Shown in pieces: positions 18,734-30,647 of a stretch of 64,000 nucleotides of DNA. This DNA is from Lineus longissimus (taxonomy: Eukaryota; Nemertea; Pilidiophora; Heteronemertea; Lineidae): contig NC_088319.1 of NCBI RefSeq assembly GCF_910592395.1, positions 9,426,001-9,490,000 of the forward strand. The letters are read 5' to 3'. The translations under genes and the position numbers were made by a program. Under the pieces are notes generated by a model, which was given only the letters and a program-made list of their open reading frames with translations, was not told the origin of the DNA and ran no database searches. Each line of letters starts with the position of its first letter. Positions within the stretch are counted from its first letter, which is position 1.

Positions 18734-19018
18734 ATGAAAACCACAATTGACCAGAGATTGCGAGCGGTTGAGAGAAAGTTTAAAACATCGGTGCGACAAG
18801 TCGGCGTCCTCGATAGACAGATTGACAGACTCCAAGCCCGATACAAGAGAGCCTACAATAGCAAGACCAATGCCGTGTTCAACAGCTTTCGTCTTCAACT
18901 TTCAACTGTAGAAGGTGTGCGTCAAGTGTTTTACCTCTATGCATGCGAAAGAGCCGCCGAGAAGAGTCGACTACAAAAAGAAATGCAAGAGGAGCTTATG
19001 AGCAAAAGAGTAGAATGA
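18734..19018 (+). CDS. Gene A, unit 7
   Basis: Consensus 94-aa protein. Stem-loop at 19039-19054. The CCAAT before the second TGACGTCA site downstream is changed to CAAAT here. Confidence 0.83.
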   Translation: MKTTIDQRLRAVERKFKTSVRQVGVLDRQIDRLQARYKRAYNSKTNAVFNSFRLQLSTVEGVRQVFYLYACERAAEKSRLQKEMQEELMSKRVE

Positions 19019-19399
19019 GTCTTTATAATAATTAAAACGGTTCTTTTCAGAACCAATCAAAATAGTAAAATGAGATAATTCTGTGCAATTAGTTTGCTTC
19101 GATGTAAAAAGAAGGGGCGAATGTCTCCCTTGAAATAGCTCGTTGCTAGCCAAAGAAAACGATGCTGGGCATGTTGGTGACGTCATCACAGACGGACAAA
19201 TGACGTCACTAAGTGAATATCATCCCAGTTGACCGCAAGTCCGAACAAACTTTTAATACTCGCCAAGGCAAATCATTCTTCAGTGTGCGACTAAATTCTC
19301 TATTGGGCGGTGATGACGGTGGTGGTGGGGAGGGGGGCAGCTTATCAGTTTATAACTTTGAGGTATGAGGTTGGTTGGATTGGAGTCACTTTGGCATTA

Positions 19400-20235
19400 A
19401 CTACCCTGCGATGGCAGGGCTGCAAAAATGTCTATAGGTCTCGTTAGGGAGTTTTTCCCAAATGTACGCGATGATGAAGTGCCCCATTAACAGGACGTAA
19501 CATCTATTTTAAAATGAGTTTTCAAAGTGAATGCATGAGGACAACCCATTTGTGTCGTATATCACTGGAAACGCCCGATTCCCCTGATTCTGCAGGATGT
19601 TAAATCGGGCATTTTATTTCTTTAAATAAATCATTAGCGTCGCATTTGCTCCTAGCTCTGTTCACCATCCCAAATGGCAATATTGCCAATTGGGCCGGAC
19701 AATCACGAAAAACCCCAAATATTATACATTTCTTCCTGAATAATTCTTACAGAGACCATTCTCCCATGAAAGACAGTTGCTTACGCTATACAAAAATCAA
19801 AAAAAAATCGAGGGTCAACCATTGAACTTTTGAGATATGTTGAATTTTGCACAAATCAGCGAAAAACGCACCAACTGGCACTGGACGGCATTTCAACACG
19901 GGGCCGACGCACATCCCAAGTTCAGTGTACACATACGTCGGCAACAACAGTATAAATGCGTAGTTTCTTGTTAGTCGCCTATTGAGTAGCTCTCTAGGTT
20001 TCAGAAACTCAAAAAAACATGTCTTTGCCAAAACAACTGCTGAATCAACGCTGACATACTGTAAGGACCGAGAAATCAGTGATTTTAGGAACTACGGTTA
20101 GGGGTTGACCGCGCATGAATAACAAAAAAAACCTCCCTAATGAGACCATAGACTCATTAGAGTGTTCCTCTCTACGGAAATCTTTAGTAAAAGGCGAAAG
20201 ATTTATGCGTGGAATCGAAGAGAAACCAGAGTGAT
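19400..20235 (-). pseudogene. U5 snRNA gene split by TIR element, unit 8
   Basis: 5' domain at 20148-20235; 3' portion at 19400-19436; both consensus. Confidence 0.82.
19437..20147. mobile_element. TIR element in U5, unit 8
   Basis: 711 bp, ATA on both sides. Confidence 0.85.
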
Positions 20236-20574
20236 GGTGTCCAGCCCGAGTTGGCTAGAACTTGCCAAGTTGTTCATTATGTGTTTGATTTTGGAAAATG
20301 GGATGCCGAGTAGTTCCTGAGTCTGTAGACAAAAGAAATGTATTGCAAGCTATTCGTAATGATCTGATGAACATATCATTCAGCTCGTCGTCAGTTGTCG
20401 CCTCATCCATGTAGGCCATGTCAATTGCGGATCATCGAGAAAAAGTCAGGGAAATACAAAAAATGACCACGCTTACGTTATCTAGCTTTGACCTTTGACC
20501 TTTGGTCAGTTCCAGCCGTCCCAACCGTGCAGTGATATTGGAAGAATTATGAGAAAAAAATAACGAAAAAACTG

Positions 20575-20694
20575 AAGTCTACAACACGTGGTATTCAGAG
20601 GCGGTCACCCATCAACGTACTAACCACGCTCGACGTTGCTTGGCTTCGGTGATCGGACGAGAACCGGTGTTTTCAACATGATATGGTCGTAGAC
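20575..20694 (-). rRNA. 5S ribosomal RNA, unit 8
   Basis: Complete consensus copy of 120 nt. Confidence 0.91.
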
Positions 20695-20845
20695 ATCAGA
20701 GGCCGACTTTTTGGGCTAGTTATAACAGTAGGCCAGCGACATAATTACAAACTGCATACATTTAATTTCTGTTGACATGTTATATTGTGACAGGTTGGTC
20801 TCTTTGGAAATATTTTGTGGTTCTGAAAAGAACCGTTTGGTGTAA

Positions 20846-21151
20846 CTAGCAATCACTGTCGTACTTATCGTCTTGAAGTAGAATCTCGTCGCCGAACAGC
20901 TCGCATCTCAACTCTGTCATCTTGTTTGCAGTGAGTTCGGCAAATTTGTAATAGGCGGCCCTGACACCCTCAAGGGTTACAAGCTGGAGTCGCCTGTTGT
21001 AGCGCATCGAGCGGTGACCCTCCTCGTTAGCGTGGTTGTACCGGAGTGTTATGTCTTGAAGCTTTCTGTCTATCATCACGATCTGGTCGCATGCCTTATA
21101 AAACTTTTCTTCAAGTTGGTGGAGTTGCGCTGACTTGGTTGAGTTTTCCAT
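20846..21151 (-). CDS. Gene B, unit 8
   Basis: 101 aa with the minority tail QDDKYDSDC, otherwise seen only in units 1 and 2, which points to gene conversion between distant units. Stem-loop at 20819-20834. Confidence 0.83.
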   Translation of the reverse strand: MENSTKSAQLHQLEEKFYKACDQIVMIDRKLQDITLRYNHANEEGHRSMRYNRRLQLVTLEGVRAAYYKFAELTANKMTELRCELFGDEILLQDDKYDSDC

Positions 21152-21545
21152 GTTTTCTTTGGTGTCGGTTTGATATGTTCCGATGTTCACAGGTTGAATA
21201 GTGAACTGGGACGGGTTATCTCGTCCAATTTATACTTGTGCGGTCGCGTGTCACCCGGCAGCGTAATTACCATGTCAACTCGAGTTGACATTACTCATTC
21301 AGCCGAAATAGATTGATACGTCTCACCGGCCAAGCAATGATATCGCCTTGATTGTAATCAAATAATTGTATAGGCCTGGGCTCAATGTATCTGAGGAGTG
21401 AGTTAAAATCACCAATATGGCAATTAATAGGCCTAATTGGCACTTTTTCTCACCGAGTGATTGTGAGTAGAGTATAAAATCCAAATCAACTCACTATTTC
21501 ACCATTAATTCATCGACCATCGGGTCAACTTGAAAATTACCAACC

Positions 21546-21830
21546 ATGAAAACCACAATTGACCAGAGATTGCGAGCGGTTGAGAGAAAGTTTAAAACAT
21601 CGGTGCGACAAGTCGGCGTCCTCGATAGACAGATTGACAGACTCCAAGCCCGATACAAGAGAGCCTACAATAGCAAGACCAATGCCGTGTTCAACAGCTT
21701 TCGTCTTCAACTTTCAACTGTAGAAGGTGTGCGTCAAGTGTTTTACCTCTATGCATGCGAAAGAGCCGCCGAGAAGAGTCGACTACAAAAAGAAATGCAA
21801 GAGGAGCTTATGAGCAAAAGAGTAGAATGA
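21546..21830 (+). CDS. Gene A, unit 8
   Basis: Consensus 94-aa protein. Stem-loop at 21851-21866. Confidence 0.83.
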   Translation: MKTTIDQRLRAVERKFKTSVRQVGVLDRQIDRLQARYKRAYNSKTNAVFNSFRLQLSTVEGVRQVFYLYACERAAEKSRLQKEMQEELMSKRVE

Positions 21831-22211
21831 GTCTTTATAATAATTAAAACGGTTCTTTTCAGAACCAATCAAAATAGTAAAATGAGATAATTCTGTGCAA
21901 TTAGTTTGCTTCGATGTAAAAAGAAGGGGCGAATGTCTCCCTTGAAATAGCTCGTTGCTAGCCAAAGAAAACGATGCTGGGCATGTTGGTGACGTCATCA
22001 CAGACGGACCAATGACGTCACTAAGTGAATATCATCCCAGTTGACCGCAAGTCCGAACAAACTTTTAATACTCGCCAAGGCAAATCATTCTTCAGTGTGC
22101 GACTAAATTCTCTATTGGGCGGTGATGACGGTGGTGGTGGGGAGGGGGGCAGCTTATCAGTTTATAACTTTGAGGTATGAGGTTGGTTGGATTGGAGTCA
22201 CTTTGGCATTA

Positions 22212-23049
22212 ACTACCCTGCGATGGCAGGGCTGCAAAAATGTCTATAGGTCTCGTTAGGGAGTTTTTCCCAAATGTACGCGATGATGAAGTGCCCCATT
22301 AACAGGACGTAACATCTATTTTAAAATGAGTTTTCAAAGTGAATGCATGAGGACAACCCATTTGTGTCATATATCACTGGAAACGCCCGATTCCCCTGAT
22401 TCTGCAGGATGTTAAATCGGGCATTTTATTTCTTTAAATAAATCATTAGCGTCGCATTTGCTCCTAGCTCTGTTCACCATCCCAAATGGCAATATTGCCA
22501 ATTGGGCCGGACAATCACGAAAAACCCCAAATATTATACATTTCTTCCTGAATAATTCTTACAGAGACCATTCTCCCATGAAAGACAGTTGCTTACGCTA
22601 TACAAAAATCAAAAAAAAATCGAGGGTCAACCATTGAACTTTTGAGATATGTTGAATTTTGCACAAATCAGCGAAAAACGCACCAACTGGCACTGGACGG
22701 CATTTCAACACGGGGCCGACGCACATCCCAAGTTCAGTGTACACATACGTCGGCAACAACAGTATAAATGCGTAGTTTCTTGTTAGTCGCCTATTGAGTA
22801 GCTCTCTAGGTTTCAGAAACTCAAAAAAAACATGTCTTTGCCAAAACAACTGCTGAATCAACGCTGACATACTGTAAGGACCGAGAAATCAGTGATTTTA
22901 GGAACTACGGTTAGGGGTTGACCGCGCATGAATAACAAAAAAAAACTCCCTAATGAGACCATAGACTCATTAGAGTGTTCCTCTCTACGGAAATCTTTAG
23001 TAAAAAGGCGAAAGATTTATGCGTGGAATCGAAGAGAAACCAGAGTGAT
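22212..23049 (-). pseudogene. U5 snRNA gene split by TIR element, unit 9
   Basis: 5' domain at 22961-23049, one base longer than elsewhere because loop I has an extra T (GCCTTTTTAC). This would be expected to impair exon alignment if expressed. 3' portion at 22212-22248. Confidence 0.8.
22249..22960. mobile_element. TIR element in U5, unit 9
   Basis: 712 bp, ATA on both sides. Confidence 0.85.
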
Positions 23050-23388
23050 GGTGTCCAGCCCGAGTTGGCTAGAGCTTGCCAAGTTGTTCATTATGTGTTT
23101 GATTTTGGAAAATGGGATGCCGAGTAGTTCCTGAGTCTGTAGACAAAAGAAATGTATTGCAAGCTATTCGTAATGATCTGATGAACATATCATTCAGCTC
23201 GTCGTCAGTTGTCGCCTCATCCATGTAGGCCATGTCAATTGCGGATCATCGAGAAAAAGTCAGGGAAATACAAAAAATGACCACGCTTACGTTATCTAGC
23301 TTTGACCTTTGACCTTTGGTCAGTTCCAGCCGTCCCAACCGTGCAGTGATATTGGAAGAATTATGAGAAAAAAATAACGAAAAAACTG

Positions 23389-23508
23389 AAGTCTACAACA
23401 CGTGGTATTCAGAGGCGGTCACCCATCAACGTACTAACCACGCTCGACGTTGCTTGGCTTCGGTGATCGGACGAGAACCGGTGTTTTCAACATGATATGG
23501 TCGTAGAC
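23389..23508 (-). rRNA. 5S ribosomal RNA, unit 9
   Basis: Complete consensus copy of 120 nt. Confidence 0.91.
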
Positions 23509-23659
23509 ATCAGAGGCCGACTTTTTGGGCTAGTTATAACAGTAGGCCAGCGACATAATTACAAACTGCATTCATTTAATTTCTGTTGACATGTTATATT
23601 GTGACAGGTTGGTCTCTTTGGAAATATTTTGTGGTTCTGAAAAGAACCGTTTGGTGTAA

Positions 23660-23965
23660 CTAGCAATCACTGTCGTACTCATCGTCTTGAAGTAGAATCT
23701 CGTCGCCGAACAACTCGCATCTCAACTCTGTCATCTTGTTTGCAGTGAGTTCGGCAAATTTGTAATAGGCGGCCCTGACACCCTCAAGGGTTACAAGCTG
23801 GAGTCGCCTGTTGTAGCGCATCGAGCGGTGACCCTCCTCGTTAGCGTGGTTGTACCGGAGTGTTATGTCTTGAAGCTTTCTGTCTATCATCACGATCTGG
23901 TCGCATGCCTTATAAAACTTTTCTTCAAGTTGGTGGAGTTGCGCTGACTTGGTTGAGTTTTCCAT
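23660..23965 (-). CDS. Gene B, unit 9
   Basis: Consensus 101-aa protein with a silent change in the ELF codons. Stem-loop at 23633-23648. Confidence 0.83.
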   Translation of the reverse strand: MENSTKSAQLHQLEEKFYKACDQIVMIDRKLQDITLRYNHANEEGHRSMRYNRRLQLVTLEGVRAAYYKFAELTANKMTELRCELFGDEILLQDDEYDSDC

Positions 23966-24359
23966 ATTTTCTTTTGTGTCGGTTTGATATGTTCCGATGT
24001 TCACAGGTTGAATAGTGAACTGGGACGGGTTATCTCGTCCAATTTATACTTGTGCGGTCGCGTGTCACCCGGCAGCGTAATTACCATGTCAACTCGAGTT
24101 GACATTACTCATTCAGCCGAAATCGATTGATACGTCTCACCGGCCAAGCAATGATATCGCCTTGATTGTAATCAAATAATTGTATAGGCCTGGGCTCAAT
24201 GTATCTGAGGAGTGAGTTAAAATCACCAATATGGCAATTAATATGACTAATTGGCACTTTTTCTCACCGAGTGATTGTGAGTAGAGTATAAAATCCAAAT
24301 CAACTCACTATTTCACCATTAATTCATCGACCATCGGGTCAACTTGAAAATTACCAACC

Positions 24360-24644
24360 ATGAAAACCACAATTGACCAGAGATTGCGAGCGGTTGAGAG
24401 AAAGTTTAAAACATCGGTGCGACAAGTCGGCGTCCTCGATAGACAGATTGACAGACTCCAAGCCCGATACAAGAGAGCCTACAATAGCAAGACCAATGCC
24501 GTGTTCAACAGCTTTCGTCTTCAACTTTCAACTGTAGAAGGTGTGCGTCAAGTGTTTTACCTCTATGCATGCGAAAGAGCCGCCGAGAAGAGTCGACTAC
24601 AAAAAGAAATGCAAGAGGAGCTTATGAGCAAAAGAGTAGAATGA
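24360..24644 (+). CDS. Gene A, unit 9
   Basis: Consensus 94-aa protein. The promoter carries the private variant AATATGACTAATT (near 24239-24251) that recurs three units later near 32676. Stem-loop at 24665-24680. Confidence 0.83.
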   Translation: MKTTIDQRLRAVERKFKTSVRQVGVLDRQIDRLQARYKRAYNSKTNAVFNSFRLQLSTVEGVRQVFYLYACERAAEKSRLQKEMQEELMSKRVE

Positions 24645-25024
24645 GTCTTTATAATAGTTAAAACGGTTCTTTTCAGAACCAATCAAAATAGTAAAATGAG
24701 ATAATTCTGTGCAATTAGTTTGGTTCGATGTAAAAAGAAGGTGCGAATGTCTCCCTTGAAATAGCCCGTTGCTAGCCAAAGAAAACGATGCTGGGCCTGT
24801 TGGTGACGTCATCACAGACGGACCAATGACGTCACTAAGTGAATATCATCCCAGTTGACCGCAAGTCCGAACAAACTTTTAATACTCGCCAAGGCAAATC
24901 ATTCTTCAGTGTGCGACTAAATTCTCTATTGGGCGGTGATGACGGTGGTGGTGGCGAGGGGGCAGCTTATCAGTTTATAACTTTGAGGTATGAGGTTGGT
25001 TGGATTGGAGTCACTTTGGCATTA

Positions 25025-25860
25025 ACTACCCTGCGATGGCAGGGCTGCAAAAATGTCTATAGGTCTCGTTAGGGAGTTTTTCCCAAATGTACGCGATGAT
25101 GAAGTGCCCCATTAACAGGACGTATCATCTATTTTAAAATGAGTTTTCAAAGTGAATGCATGAGGACAACCCATTTGTATCGTATATCACTGGAAACGCC
25201 CGATTCCCCTGATTCTGCAGGATGTTAAATCGGGCATTTTATTTCTTTAAATAAATCATTAGCGTCGCATTTGCTCCTAGCTCTGTTCACCATCCCAAAT
25301 GGCAATATTGCCAATTGGGCCGGACAATCACGAAAACCCCCAAATATTATACATTTCTTCCTGAATAATTCTTACAGAGACCATTCTCCCATGAAAGACA
25401 GTTGCTTACGCTATACAAAAATCAAAAAAAAATCGAGGGTCAACCATTGAACTTTTGAGATATGTTGAATTTTGCACAAATCAGCGAAAAACGCACCAAC
25501 TGGCACTGGACGGCATTTCAACACGGGGCCGACGCACATCCCAAGTTCAGTGTACACATACGTCGGCAACAACAGTATAAATGCGTAGTTTCTTGTTAGT
25601 CGCCTATTGAGTAGCGCTCTAGGTTTCAGAAACTCAAAAAAAACATGTCTTTGCCAAAACAACTGCTGAATCAACGCTGACATACTGTAAGGACCGAGAA
25701 ATCAGTGATTTTAGGAACTACGGTTAGGGGTTGACCGCGCATGAATAACAAAAGAAACTCCCTAATGAGACCATAGACTCATTAGAGTGTTCCTCTCTAC
25801 GGAAATCTTTAGTAAATGGCGAAAGATTTATGCGTGGAATCGAAGAGAAACCAGAGTGAT
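25025..25860 (-). pseudogene. U5 snRNA gene split by TIR element, unit 10
   Basis: 5' domain at 25773-25860 with a substitution in loop I (GCCATTTACT for GCCTTTTACT); 3' portion at 25025-25061. Confidence 0.8.
25062..25772. mobile_element. TIR element in U5, unit 10
   Basis: 711 bp, ATA on both sides. The A-run next to the right repeat is interrupted by G (CAAAAGAAACTCC). Confidence 0.85.
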
Positions 25861-26199
25861 GGTGTCCAGCCCGAGTTGGCTAGAGCTTGCCAAGTTGTTC
25901 ATTATGTGTTTGATTTTGGAAAATGGGATGCCGAGTAGTTCCTGAGTCTGTAGACAAAAGAAATGTATTGCAAGCTATTCGTAATGATCTGATGAACATA
26001 TCATTCAGCTCGTCGTCAGTTGTCGCCTCATCCATGTAGGCCATGTCAATTGCGGATCATCGAGAAAAAGTCAGGGAAATACAAAAAATGACCACGCTTA
26101 CGTTATCTAGCTTTGACCTTTGACATTTGGTCAGTTCCAGCCGTCCCAACCGTGCAGTGATATTGGAAGAATTATGAGAAAAAAATAACGAAAAAACTG

Positions 26200-26319
26200 A
26201 AGACTACAACACGTGGAATTCAGAGGCGGTCACCCATCAACGTACTAACCACGCTCGACGTTGCTTGGCTTCGGTGATCGGACGAGAACCGGTGTTTTCA
26301 ACATGATATGGTCGTAGAC
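26200..26319 (-). rRNA. 5S ribosomal RNA, unit 10
   Basis: 120 nt with two changes near the 3' end (GTAGTCTT for GTAGACTT, and AATTCC for AATACC on the RNA strand). The first breaks a helix I pair. Confidence 0.86.
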
Positions 26320-26470
26320 ATCAGAGGCCGACTTTTCGGGCTAGTTATAACAGTAGGCCAGCGACATAATTACAAACTGCATACATTTAATTTCTGTTGA
26401 CATGTTATATTGTGACAGGTTGGTCTCTTTGGAAATATTTTGTGGTTCTGAAAAGAACCGTTTGGTGTAA

Positions 26471-26776
26471 CTAGCAATCACTGTCGTACTCATCGTCTTG
26501 AAGTAGAATCTCGTCGCCGAACAGCTCGCATCTCAACTCTGTCATCTTGTTTGCAGTGAGTTCGGCAAATTTGTAATAGGCGGCCCTGACACCCTCAAGG
26601 GTTACAAGCTGGAGTCGCCTGTTGTAGCGCATCGAGCGGTGACCCTCCTCGTTCGCGTGGTTGTACCGGAGTGTTATGTCTTGAAGCTTTCTGTCTATCA
26701 TCACGATCTGGTCGCATGCCTTATAAAACTTTTCTTCAAGTTGGTGGAGTTGCGCTGACTTGGTTGAGTTTTCCAT
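26471..26776 (-). CDS. Gene B, unit 10
   Basis: Consensus 101-aa protein. A 2-bp loss just upstream of the ATG breaks the alternative GTG frame, which supports the ATG start. Stem-loop at 26444-26459. Confidence 0.83.
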   Translation of the reverse strand: MENSTKSAQLHQLEEKFYKACDQIVMIDRKLQDITLRYNHANEEGHRSMRYNRRLQLVTLEGVRAAYYKFAELTANKMTELRCELFGDEILLQDDEYDSDC

Positions 26777-27168
26777 GTTTTCTTTGGTGTCTTTGATATG
26801 TTCCGATGTTCACAGGTTGAATAGTGAACTGGGACGGGTTATCTCGTCCAATTTATACTTGTGCGGTCGCGTGTCACCCGGCAGCGTAATTGCCATGTCA
26901 ACTCGAGTTGACATTACTCATTCAGCCGAAATCGATTGATACGTCTCACCGGCCAAGCAATGATATCGCCTTGATTGTAATCAAATAATTGTATAGGCCT
27001 GGGCTCAATGTATCTGAGGAGTGAGTTAAAATCACCAATATGGCAATTAATAGGCCTAATTGGCACTTTTTCTCACCGAGTGATTGTGAGTAGAGTATAA
27101 AATCCAAATCAACTCACTATTTCACCATTAATTCATCGACCATCGGGTCAACTTGAAAATTACCAACC

Positions 27169-27453
27169 ATGAAAACCACAATTGACCAGAGATTGCGAGC
27201 GGTTGAGAGAAAGTTTAAAACATCGGTGCGACAAGTCGGCGTCCTCGATAGACAGATTGACAGACTCCAAGCCCGATACAAGAGAGCCTACAATAGCAAG
27301 ACCAATGCCGTGTTCAACAGCTTTCGTCTTCAACTTTCAACTGTAGAAGGTGTGCGTCAAGTGTTTTACCTCTATGCATGCGAAAGAGCCGCCGAGAAGA
27401 GTCGACTACAAAAAGAAATGCAAGAGGAGCTTATGAGCAAAAGAGTAGAATGA
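27169..27453 (+). CDS. Gene A, unit 10
   Basis: Consensus 94-aa protein. The 3' UTR is one base longer than in other units (TAATTATTTAAAA). Stem-loop at 27475-27490. Confidence 0.83.
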   Translation: MKTTIDQRLRAVERKFKTSVRQVGVLDRQIDRLQARYKRAYNSKTNAVFNSFRLQLSTVEGVRQVFYLYACERAAEKSRLQKEMQEELMSKRVE

Positions 27454-27835
27454 GTCTTTATAATTATTTAAAACGGTTCTTTTCAGAACCAATCAAAATA
27501 GTAAAATGAGATAATTCTGTGCAATTAGTTTGCTTCGATGTAAAAAGAAGGTGCGAATGTCTCCCTTGAAATAGCCCGTTGCTAGCCAAAGAAAACGATG
27601 CTGGGCCTGTTGGTGACGTCATCACAGACGGACCAATGACGTCACTAAGTGAATATCATCCCAGTTGACCGCAAGTCCGAACAAACTTTTAATACTCGCC
27701 AAGGCAAATCATTCTTCAGTGTGCGACTAAATTCTCTATTGGGCGGTGATGACGGTGGTGGTGGCGAGGGGGGCAGCTTATCAGTTTATAACTTTGAGGT
27801 ATGAGGTTGGTTGGATTGGAGTCACTTTGGCATTA

Positions 27836-28671
27836 ACTACCCTGCGATGGCAGGGCTGCAAAAATGTCTATAGGTCTCGTTAGGGAGTTTTTCCCAAATG
27901 TACGCGATGATGAAGTGCCCCATTAACAGGACGTAACATCTATTTTAAAATGAGTTTTCAAAGTGAATGCATGAGGACAACCCATTTGTATCGTATATCA
28001 CTGGAAACGCCCAATTCCCCTGATTCTGCAGGATGTTAAATCGGGCATTTTATTTCTTTAAATAAATCATTAGCGTCGCATTTGCTCCTAGCTCTGTTCA
28101 CCATCCCAAATGGCAATATTGCCAATTGGGCCGGACAATCACGAAAACCCCCAAATATTATACATTTCTTCCTGAATAATTCTTACAGAGACCATTCTCC
28201 CATGAAAGACAGTTGCTTACGCTATACAAAAATCAAAAAAAAATCGAGGGTCAACCATTGAACTTTTGAGATATGTTGAATTTTGCACAAATCAGCGAAA
28301 AACGCACCAACTGGCACTGGACGGCATTTCAACACGGGGCCGACGCACATCCCAAGTTCAGTGTACACATACGTCGGCAACAACAGTATAAATGCGTAGT
28401 TTCTTGTTAGTCGCCTATTGAGTAGCGCTCTAGGTTTCAGAAACTCAAAAAAACTTGTCTTTGCCAAAACAACTGCTGAATCAACGCTGACATACTGTAA
28501 GGACCGAGAAATCAGTGATTTTAGGAACTACGGTTAGGGGTTGACCGCGCATGAATAACAAAAAAAAACTCCCTAATGAGACCATAGACTCATTAGAGTG
28601 TTCCTCTCTACGGAAATCTTTAGTAAAAGGCGAAAGATTTATGCGTGGAATCGAAGAGAAACCAGAGTGAT
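27836..28671 (-). pseudogene. U5 snRNA gene split by TIR element, unit 11
   Basis: 5' domain at 28584-28671 with consensus loop I; 3' portion at 27836-27872. Confidence 0.82.
27873..28583. mobile_element. TIR element in U5, unit 11
   Basis: 711 bp, ATA on both sides. The internal hairpin arm has GCCCAATT for GCCCGATT. Confidence 0.85.
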
Positions 28672-29010
28672 GGTGTCCAGCCCGAGTTGGCTAGAGCTTG
28701 CCAAGTTGTTCATTATGTGTTTGATTTTGGAAAATGGGATGCCGAGTAGTTCCTGAGTCTGTAGACAAAAGAAATGTATTGCAAGCTATTCGTAATGATC
28801 TGATGAACATATCATTCAGCTCGTCGTCAGTTGTCGCCTCATCCATGTAGGCCATGTCAATTGCGGATCATCGAGAAAAAGTCAGGGAAATGCAAAAAAT
28901 GACCACGCTTACGTTATCTAGCTTTGACCTTTGACCTTTGGTCAGTTCCAGCCGTCCCAACCGTGCAGTGATATTGGAAGAATTATGAGAAAAAAATAAC
29001 GAAAAAACTG

Positions 29011-29130
29011 AAGTCTACAACACGTGGTATTCAGAGGCGGTCACCCATCAACGTACTAACCACGCTCGACGTTGCTTGGCTTCGGTGATCGGACGAGAAC
29101 CGGTGTTTTCAACATGATATGGTCGTAGAC
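29011..29130 (-). rRNA. 5S ribosomal RNA, unit 11
   Basis: Complete consensus copy of 120 nt. Confidence 0.91.
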
Positions 29131-29281
29131 ATCAGAGGCCGACTTTTTGGGCTAGTTATAACAGTAGGCCAGCGACATAATTACAAACTGCATACATTTA
29201 ATTTCTGTTGACATGTTATATTGTGACAGGTTGGTCTCTTTGGAAATATTTTGTGGTTCTGAAAAGAACCGTTTGGTGTAA

Positions 29282-29587
29282 CTAGCAATCACTGTCGTAC
29301 TCATCGTCTTGAAGTAGAATCTCGTCGCCGAACAGCTCGCATCTCAACTCTGTCATCTTGTTTGCAGTGAGTTCGGCAAATTTGTAATAGGCGGCCCTGA
29401 CACCCTCAAGGGTTACAAGCTGGAGTCGCCTGTTGTAGCGCATCGAGCGGTGACCCTCCTCGTTAGCGTGGTTGCACCGAAGTGTTATGTCTTGAAGCTT
29501 TCTGTCTATCATCACGATCTGGTCGCATGCCTTATAAAACTTTTCTTCAAGTTGGTGGAGTTGCGCTGACTTGGTTGAGTTTTCCAT
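29282..29587 (-). CDS. Gene B, unit 11
   Basis: 101 aa with Y38 changed to C, a residue otherwise conserved between A and B (RY in both), so this copy may encode a weaker protein. Stem-loop at 29255-29270. Confidence 0.8.
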   Translation of the reverse strand: MENSTKSAQLHQLEEKFYKACDQIVMIDRKLQDITLRCNHANEEGHRSMRYNRRLQLVTLEGVRAAYYKFAELTANKMTELRCELFGDEILLQDDEYDSDC

Positions 29588-29981
29588 GTTTTCTTTGGTG
29601 TCGGTTTGATATGTTCCGATGTTCACAGGTTGAATAGTGAACTGGGACGGGTTATCTCGTCCAATTTATACTTGTGCGGTCGCGTGTCACCCGGCATCGT
29701 AATTACCATGTCGACTCGAGTTGACATTACTCATTCAGCCGAAATAGATTGATACGTCTCACCGGCCAAGCAATGATATCGCCTTGATTGTAATCAAATA
29801 CTTGTATAGGCCTGGGCTCAATGTATCTGAGGAGTGAGTTAAAATCACCAATATGGCAATTAATAGGCCTAATTGGCACTTTTTCTCACCGAGTGATTGT
29901 GAGTAGAGTATAAAATCCAAATCAACTCACTATTTCACCATTAATTCATCGACCATCGGGTCAACTTGAAAATTACCAACC

Positions 29982-30266
29982 ATGAAAACCACAATTGACC
30001 AGAGATTGCGAGCGGTTGAGAGAAAGTTTAAAACATCGGTGCGACAAGTCGGCGTCCTCGATAGACAGATTGACAGACTCCAAGCCCGATACAAGAGAGC
30101 CTACAATAGCAAGACCAATGCCGTGTTCAACAGCTTTCGTCTTCAACTTTCAACTGTAGAAGGTGTGCGTCAAGTGTTTTACCTCTTTGCATGCGAAAGA
30201 GCCGCCGAGAAGAGTCGACTACAAAAAGAAATGCAAGAGGAGCTTATGAGCAAAAGAGTAGAATGA
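29982..30266 (+). CDS. Gene A, unit 11
   Basis: 94 aa with the conservative change Y69F, which matches the F found at this position in gene B. Stem-loop at 30287-30302. Confidence 0.82.
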   Translation: MKTTIDQRLRAVERKFKTSVRQVGVLDRQIDRLQARYKRAYNSKTNAVFNSFRLQLSTVEGVRQVFYLFACERAAEKSRLQKEMQEELMSKRVE

Positions 30267-30647
30267 GTCTTTATAATAATTAAAACGGTTCTTTTCAGAA
30301 CCAATCAAAATAGTAAAATGAGATAATTCTGTGCAATTAGTTTGCTTCGATGTAAAAAGAAGGTGCGAATGTCTCCCTTGAAATAGCCCGTTGCTAGCCA
30401 AAGAAAACGATGCTGGGCCTGTTGGTGACGTTATCACAGACGGACCAATGACGTCACTAAGTGAATATCATCCCAGTTGACCGCAAGTCCGAACAAACTT
30501 TTAATACTCGCCAAGGCAAATCATTCTTCAGTGTGCGACTAAATTCTCTATTGGGCGGTGATGACGGTGGTGGTGGGGAGGGGGGCAGCTTATCAGTTTA
30601 TAACTTTGAGGTATGAGGTTGGTTGGATTGGAGTCACTTTGGCATTA

